From Bacteroidaceae bacterium (GTDB lineage Bacteria > Bacteroidota > Bacteroidia > Bacteroidales > Bacteroidaceae): DNA of 11,100 bases. How positions within the stretch are numbered: position 1 is the first letter of the stretch; the number at the start of each line of letters is the position of its first letter. The notes beneath the pieces are model-generated. The model did no database searches. It had not been told where the DNA came from and worked only from the letters and a program-made list of their open reading frames with translations. Of the stretch, positions 8,150 through 11,100 are shown one piece after another. The position numbers were made by a program, and so were the translations under genes. The stretch covers positions 1-11,100 of the forward strand of contig JAFZKR010000148.1 of assembly GCA_017551845.1 (NCBI GenBank), in the 5' to 3' direction.

Positions 8150-9802
8150 ATGAAAAGGATAAATATTCTGTTTGCGGCACTTTTGATGCCATTGATGCTG
8201 ATGGCTCAGCCCGGACGTGTGGGGCAACCGCAAATGCAGCCGCAGCGTCAACCCCAGATGCAACCCCAGATGCAGCGCCAACCGCAGATGCAGCCTCAGG
8301 CTACCTCCATTGACGCTGAGCTGCAGAAACTTCTGGTGGCCGAGGGAGCGATATCGGCCCTGTATGTTGAGGAGGTTGATGAGAAGAAGATTGTGGAGCA
8401 GGCCATAAAGGGAATGCTTGAGGAGTTGGATCCGCACTCAACATATCTTACTCCCGAAGAGAATGACAAGTCAAACGAGACTCTGATGGGCTCGTTCGAG
8501 GGTATAGGAGTGCAGTTCAATATGGTTGAGGATACCCTGTTCATAGTTCAGCCTATTCCTGACGGACCGTCCGAGAAGGTGGGCATAATGGCAGGTGACC
8601 GGATTGTGACCGTGAACGATACAGCCATTGCAGGTGTCAAGATGTCACAGGAATCAATCATGAAACGTCTGCGCGGTCCCAAGGGATCCAAGGTTGATTT
8701 AGGTATAAACCGCCGCGGCGTGAATGAATTGCTGCATTTTACTGTTACACGTGATAAGATTCCTGTCAATACTGTTGATGCGGCGTACATGATACGGCCG
8801 GGTATCGGTTACATAAAAGTATCCAGTTTCGGTGCTACAACTGTCGATGAGTTTGAGGATAAGTTGGCCGAACTGCGCCGTCAGGGAGCCCAGTCACTTA
8901 TTCTGGATCTGCAAAGCAACGGAGGAGGTCTGCTGATGGCTGCTGTCGGTATGGCTAACGAATTCCTGGATCGTGACCAGATGGTGGTTTATACTGAAGG
9001 CCGCCGTTCACCCAAGAGCGGCTATCTGGCCGATGGTCGTGGTCATTACCGTGACGGCAAGTTGGTGGTGTTGATTGATGAGTATTCGGCATCGGCCAGC
9101 GAGATTGTATCGGGTGCCGTGCAGGATTGGGACCGTGCAACTATTGTTGGCAGGCGTTCTTTCGGAAAGGGTCTTGTGCAGCGTCCAATCGAGTTCCATG
9201 ACGGCTCGCTGATACGTCTTACCGTTGCCAAGTACTATACTCCTGTAGGCCGATGCATACAGAAACCTTATGGCAAGGATGTGGACTATGGTGATGACAT
9301 TCTGGAGCGGCTTCATCATGGAGAACTTACCAATAGGGACAGTATTCACTTCCCGGATTCGCTCAAGTTCAGCACCAAGATTGAACATCGCACTGTTTAT
9401 GGTGGTGGCGGTATAATGCCTGATATATTTGTTCCGCTTGACACTACAAAAACCAACCAGTATTACCGCAATGTCACTGCCAAGAATGTTGTGCTGAACA
9501 CGTCATTGCAATATACCGAGCGCAACCGCCGTACTCTCCAGCGCCGTTTCAGGTCTTTTGATGAGTTCAACAAGGGTTATGAGGTGGGACCTGATGTTTT
9601 AAAACTGTTCCAGGACAAAGCCAAGGATGCAAAGGTGGAGTTCAACGAGGAGCAATATCAGGAGAATCTGCACATATTCAAGACACAACTAAAGGCTACT
9701 ATTGCCCGACTTATTTGGGGAATGAATGCCTATTATCAGGTAATCCAGGATTTGGATGAGACAATCCAGAGAGCTGTCAAATATATGGAGACGGGCGAAT
9801 AA
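8150..9802 (+). CDS. Periplasmic S41 C-terminal processing protease (CtpA/Tsp type)
   Basis: This 550-residue protein starts with a Sec signal peptide (MKRINILFAALLMPLMLMA) without a lipobox cysteine, so it is probably a soluble periplasmic protein. A Gln/Pro/Met-rich linker follows at residues 26-50. Next come a helical region with LDPHSTYLTPEE (about 94-105), a PDZ domain (about 115-190, GSFEGIGVQFN onward) and the S41 catalytic domain (about 210-375). By alignment to E. coli Tsp from memory, the Ser-Lys dyad is Ser315 (in SASASE) and Lys340 (in SFGKGLVQ), with Asp326 as the third conserved residue. A C-terminal helical region (about 430-550) completes it. Such proteases trim or degrade periplasmic proteins from their C-termini. 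I chose ATG 8150 because MKRIN begins a typical signal peptide; ATG 8141, overlapping the coaD stop, is an alternative adding three residues. Confidence 0.9.
   Translation: MKRINILFAALLMPLMLMAQPGRVGQPQMQPQRQPQMQPQMQRQPQMQPQATSIDAELQKLLVAEGAISALYVEEVDEKKIVEQAIKGMLEELDPHSTYLTPEENDKSNETLMGSFEGIGVQFNMVEDTLFIVQPIPDGPSEKVGIMAGDRIVTVNDTAIAGVKMSQESIMKRLRGPKGSKVDLGINRRGVNELLHFTVTRDKIPVNTVDAAYMIRPGIGYIKVSSFGATTVDEFEDKLAELRRQGAQSLILDLQSNGGGLLMAAVGMANEFLDRDQMVVYTEGRRSPKSGYLADGRGHYRDGKLVVLIDEYSASASEIVSGAVQDWDRATIVGRRSFGKGLVQRPIEFHDGSLIRLTVAKYYTPVGRCIQKPYGKDVDYGDDILERLHHGELTNRDSIHFPDSLKFSTKIEHRTVYGGGGIMPDIFVPLDTTKTNQYYRNVTAKNVVLNTSLQYTERNRRTLQRRFRSFDEFNKGYEVGPDVLKLFQDKAKDAKVEFNEEQYQENLHIFKTQLKATIARLIWGMNAYYQVIQDLDETIQRAVKYMETGE
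8225..8299 (+). repeat. In-frame Gln/Pro/Met-rich repeat in the S41 protease
   Basis: About 25 codons directly after the signal peptide encode repeats of a Q-P-Q-M-Q-(P/R) unit, with no other residues than Gln, Pro, Met and Arg. At DNA level the unit is an imperfect repeat around CAGATGCAGCC/CAACCCCAGATG. Synonymous codons vary (CAG/CAA, CCG/CCC/CCT), so the copies are not recent identical duplications. It is probably a flexible linker between the membrane-proximal signal region and the protease. Confidence 0.8.
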
Positions 9803-9813
9803 ATGAGGCGCCC

Positions 9814-9846
9814 TTTCAAAATAAACCATTTTTTTGTGTAAGTTTG
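9814..9846 (+). promoter_or_regulatory. Bacteroidetes-type promoter for the GPH transporter
   Basis: TAAGTTTG at 9839-9846 matches the TAnnTTTG -7 box exactly. TTTC at 9814-9817, 21 nt upstream, is a one-mismatch -33 box. Transcription would start near 9853, with a leader of about 45 nt that is AT-rich and ends in TCATTTTT before the ATG. This separates the transporter from the parE-coaD-protease run. Confidence 0.6.
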
Positions 9847-9897
9847 TGGGCTGATATTACAGATAACCAATAATTATTAATCAATAAAATCATTTTT

Positions 9898-11100
9898 ATG
9901 GCAAACGAAGTAAACAACGGCTATTACAAGCTGAGTTGGGGACAGAGAATCGGCTTTGGTTCAGGTGACCTTGCTCAGAATCTTATTTTCCAGACGGTTG
10001 CATGTTTCCTGATGCTGTACCTGTGCACGGTACTCAAGATCAACCCCGGTTTTGTAAGTGGACTTATTCTCGCAGTAAGACTCTTAGACTGCTTCTGGAG
10101 TCCCGTGGTAGGAAAATATATCGACAATCACAATCCCAAGCTTGGTAAGTATCGTACATATCTGCTTTACGGCGGTATTCCCCTTACTGTTGCCGCTTGC
10201 CTGCTGATGCTTCCCGCAGTAGCAACATGGGCTATGACATGGAAGATTGTCTATGCTACAGTCAGCTACACTCTGCTCAGCATGATTTATTCAGTAGTGA
10301 ATATACCTTACGGCTCAATCATGGCCTCAATGACCCGTGATAACGATGAGGTTCTTATCCTTACCTCAACCCGTATGGTATGCGCCAATATCGGTCAGAT
10401 CGTAGTTCAGGCCGGTTTCCCCATCGGACTGGCAATGTGCGTAGGCATTGCCGTTGACTGGAACCAGGCTGTATTTATGGCTATCGGTACCATTCCTGCA
10501 TTTATCATCCTGCCTTTACTTCCCGTTTTAAAGAAACTGTTCGGAAAGAAGGGACTTTATTATCTGCTTCTATGTGTAGGTCTTGTAGGATTCATCACAC
10601 TGTTCATCATCGGCAAGTTCTTTGATGTTCAGAATTGCAATGTAATCGTTCAGGGTGCCAAGGTCCTGACCGGTGTAGGTCTGCTGGTAGGTTCACTTAT
10701 GTGGGCTCTGGTTCCTGAGGTTATCACTGATGCTGAGTACCGTACCGGTAACCGTCCTGCTGCTACTGTTAACGCTCTGGCTGGTGTTGCTTTCAAGGCA
10801 GGTTTCTCACTTGCAGGTTTCATCACTCATTGGGTGATGGGTCTTATCGGCTTCAACCTGGCCAGCGAGGAATCAGCTCTGCCTACCGATCCTAAGGCAT
10901 GGTTTACCGTTACATGCATCTTTGCTGTTGTAGGTTTCGTTCTGCTCACTCTCTGCTTCATGGGCAGTAAGGAGAACATCACCACCACGCCCGAAAAGCC
11001 CGTCTCGTTCGGCGAGATGTGGCAGGAGTTCAAGGCCAACAAGTGCCTCCAGCTGGTGCTGACCATCTTTGTCGTGGTGTTCCTCGCCTCATTCATCAGC
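9898..11100 (+). CDS. GPH-family (MelB-like) sugar:cation symporter, 3' end outside the window
   Basis: The reading frame is open from ATG 9898 to the window end (401 codons, no stop). The N-terminus follows GPH transporters: KLSWGQRIGFGSGDLAQN (11-28), RLLDCFWSPVVGKYIDN (61-77, aligned with the cation-site helix 2 of MelB), KLGKYRTYLLYG (81-92), the NIPYGSIMASMTRD motif (135-148) and TSTRM (156-160). Such proteins import sugars or glycosides with Na+ or H+ across the inner membrane. Two oddities are seen. The position of MelB Asp59 is Ser68 here, while Asp55 is kept as Asp64. Also, the segment 190-320, with KKLFGKKGL and VITDAEYRTGNRPAAT (276-290), looks like canonical helices 8-11 but comes before a stretch (334-400) that looks like helix 6, central linker and helix 7. 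The substrate cannot be told. Confidence 0.85.
   Translation, partial: MANEVNNGYYKLSWGQRIGFGSGDLAQNLIFQTVACFLMLYLCTVLKINPGFVSGLILAVRLLDCFWSPVVGKYIDNHNPKLGKYRTYLLYGGIPLTVAACLLMLPAVATWAMTWKIVYATVSYTLLSMIYSVVNIPYGSIMASMTRDNDEVLILTSTRMVCANIGQIVVQAGFPIGLAMCVGIAVDWNQAVFMAIGTIPAFIILPLLPVLKKLFGKKGLYYLLLCVGLVGFITLFIIGKFFDVQNCNVIVQGAKVLTGVGLLVGSLMWALVPEVITDAEYRTGNRPAATVNALAGVAFKAGFSLAGFITHWVMGLIGFNLASEESALPTDPKAWFTVTCIFAVVGFVLLTLCFMGSKENITTTPEKPVSFGEMWQEFKANKCLQLVLTIFVVVFLASFIS

Noticed and set aside
9793..9813. A terminator after the S41 protease: GGGCG at 9793-9797 pairs with CGCCC at 9809-9813, followed by TTT.
   Set aside because: The stem is only 5 bp with an 11-nt loop, overlaps the stop codon and lacks a proper U-run, so it is too weak to call.

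Overview
The window looks like chromosomal DNA of a Bacteroidales bacterium (Bacteroides/Prevotella type). The evidence is promoters of the Bacteroidetes form (TTTG, about 20 nt, then TAnnTTTG), weak or absent Shine-Dalgarno sites, a ParE with the EGDSASGS toprim motif typical of that phylum, a BlaI/M56 regulator pair followed by a TlpA-like lipoprotein, and moderate GC content. All seven genes lie on the + strand. Coding density is high and I saw no RNA genes, insertion sequences or CRISPR arrays.

Region 1 (1-4470) is a probable three-gene transcription unit: a BlaI-type repressor, an M56/BlaR1-type membrane zinc protease with a very long periplasmic C-terminus, and a thioredoxin-fold (TlpA/ResA-like) lipoprotein. 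A well-formed promoter precedes it and a 19-bp hairpin follows it. No beta-lactamase or penicillin-binding sensor domain is present, so the module probably senses some other envelope cue. The inferred logic is that the sensor detects a periplasmic signal, its cytoplasmic-side protease activity leads to loss of BlaI repression, and the thiol-disulfide lipoprotein is the effector or a redox partner.

Region 2 (4487-9802) is a housekeeping run: a GNAT-superfamily protein of YghO type, parE (topoisomerase IV subunit B), coaD (phosphopantetheine adenylyltransferase) and a periplasmic S41 C-terminal processing protease with a Gln/Pro/Met-rich linker after its signal peptide. parE, coaD and the protease are packed with gaps of 15 nt or less and are probably co-transcribed. 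The parC partner is not in the window.

Region 3 (9803-11100) holds a promoter of the phylum type and the first 401 codons of a GPH-family (MelB-like) sugar:cation symporter that runs off the window end. Its helix order is odd. A block resembling canonical TM8-TM11 sits between the equivalents of TM5 and TM6, and codon third-position GC jumps sharply near 10980, where the central linker begins. This and the M56 sensor with its unrecognised periplasmic modules are the two most notable things in the window.
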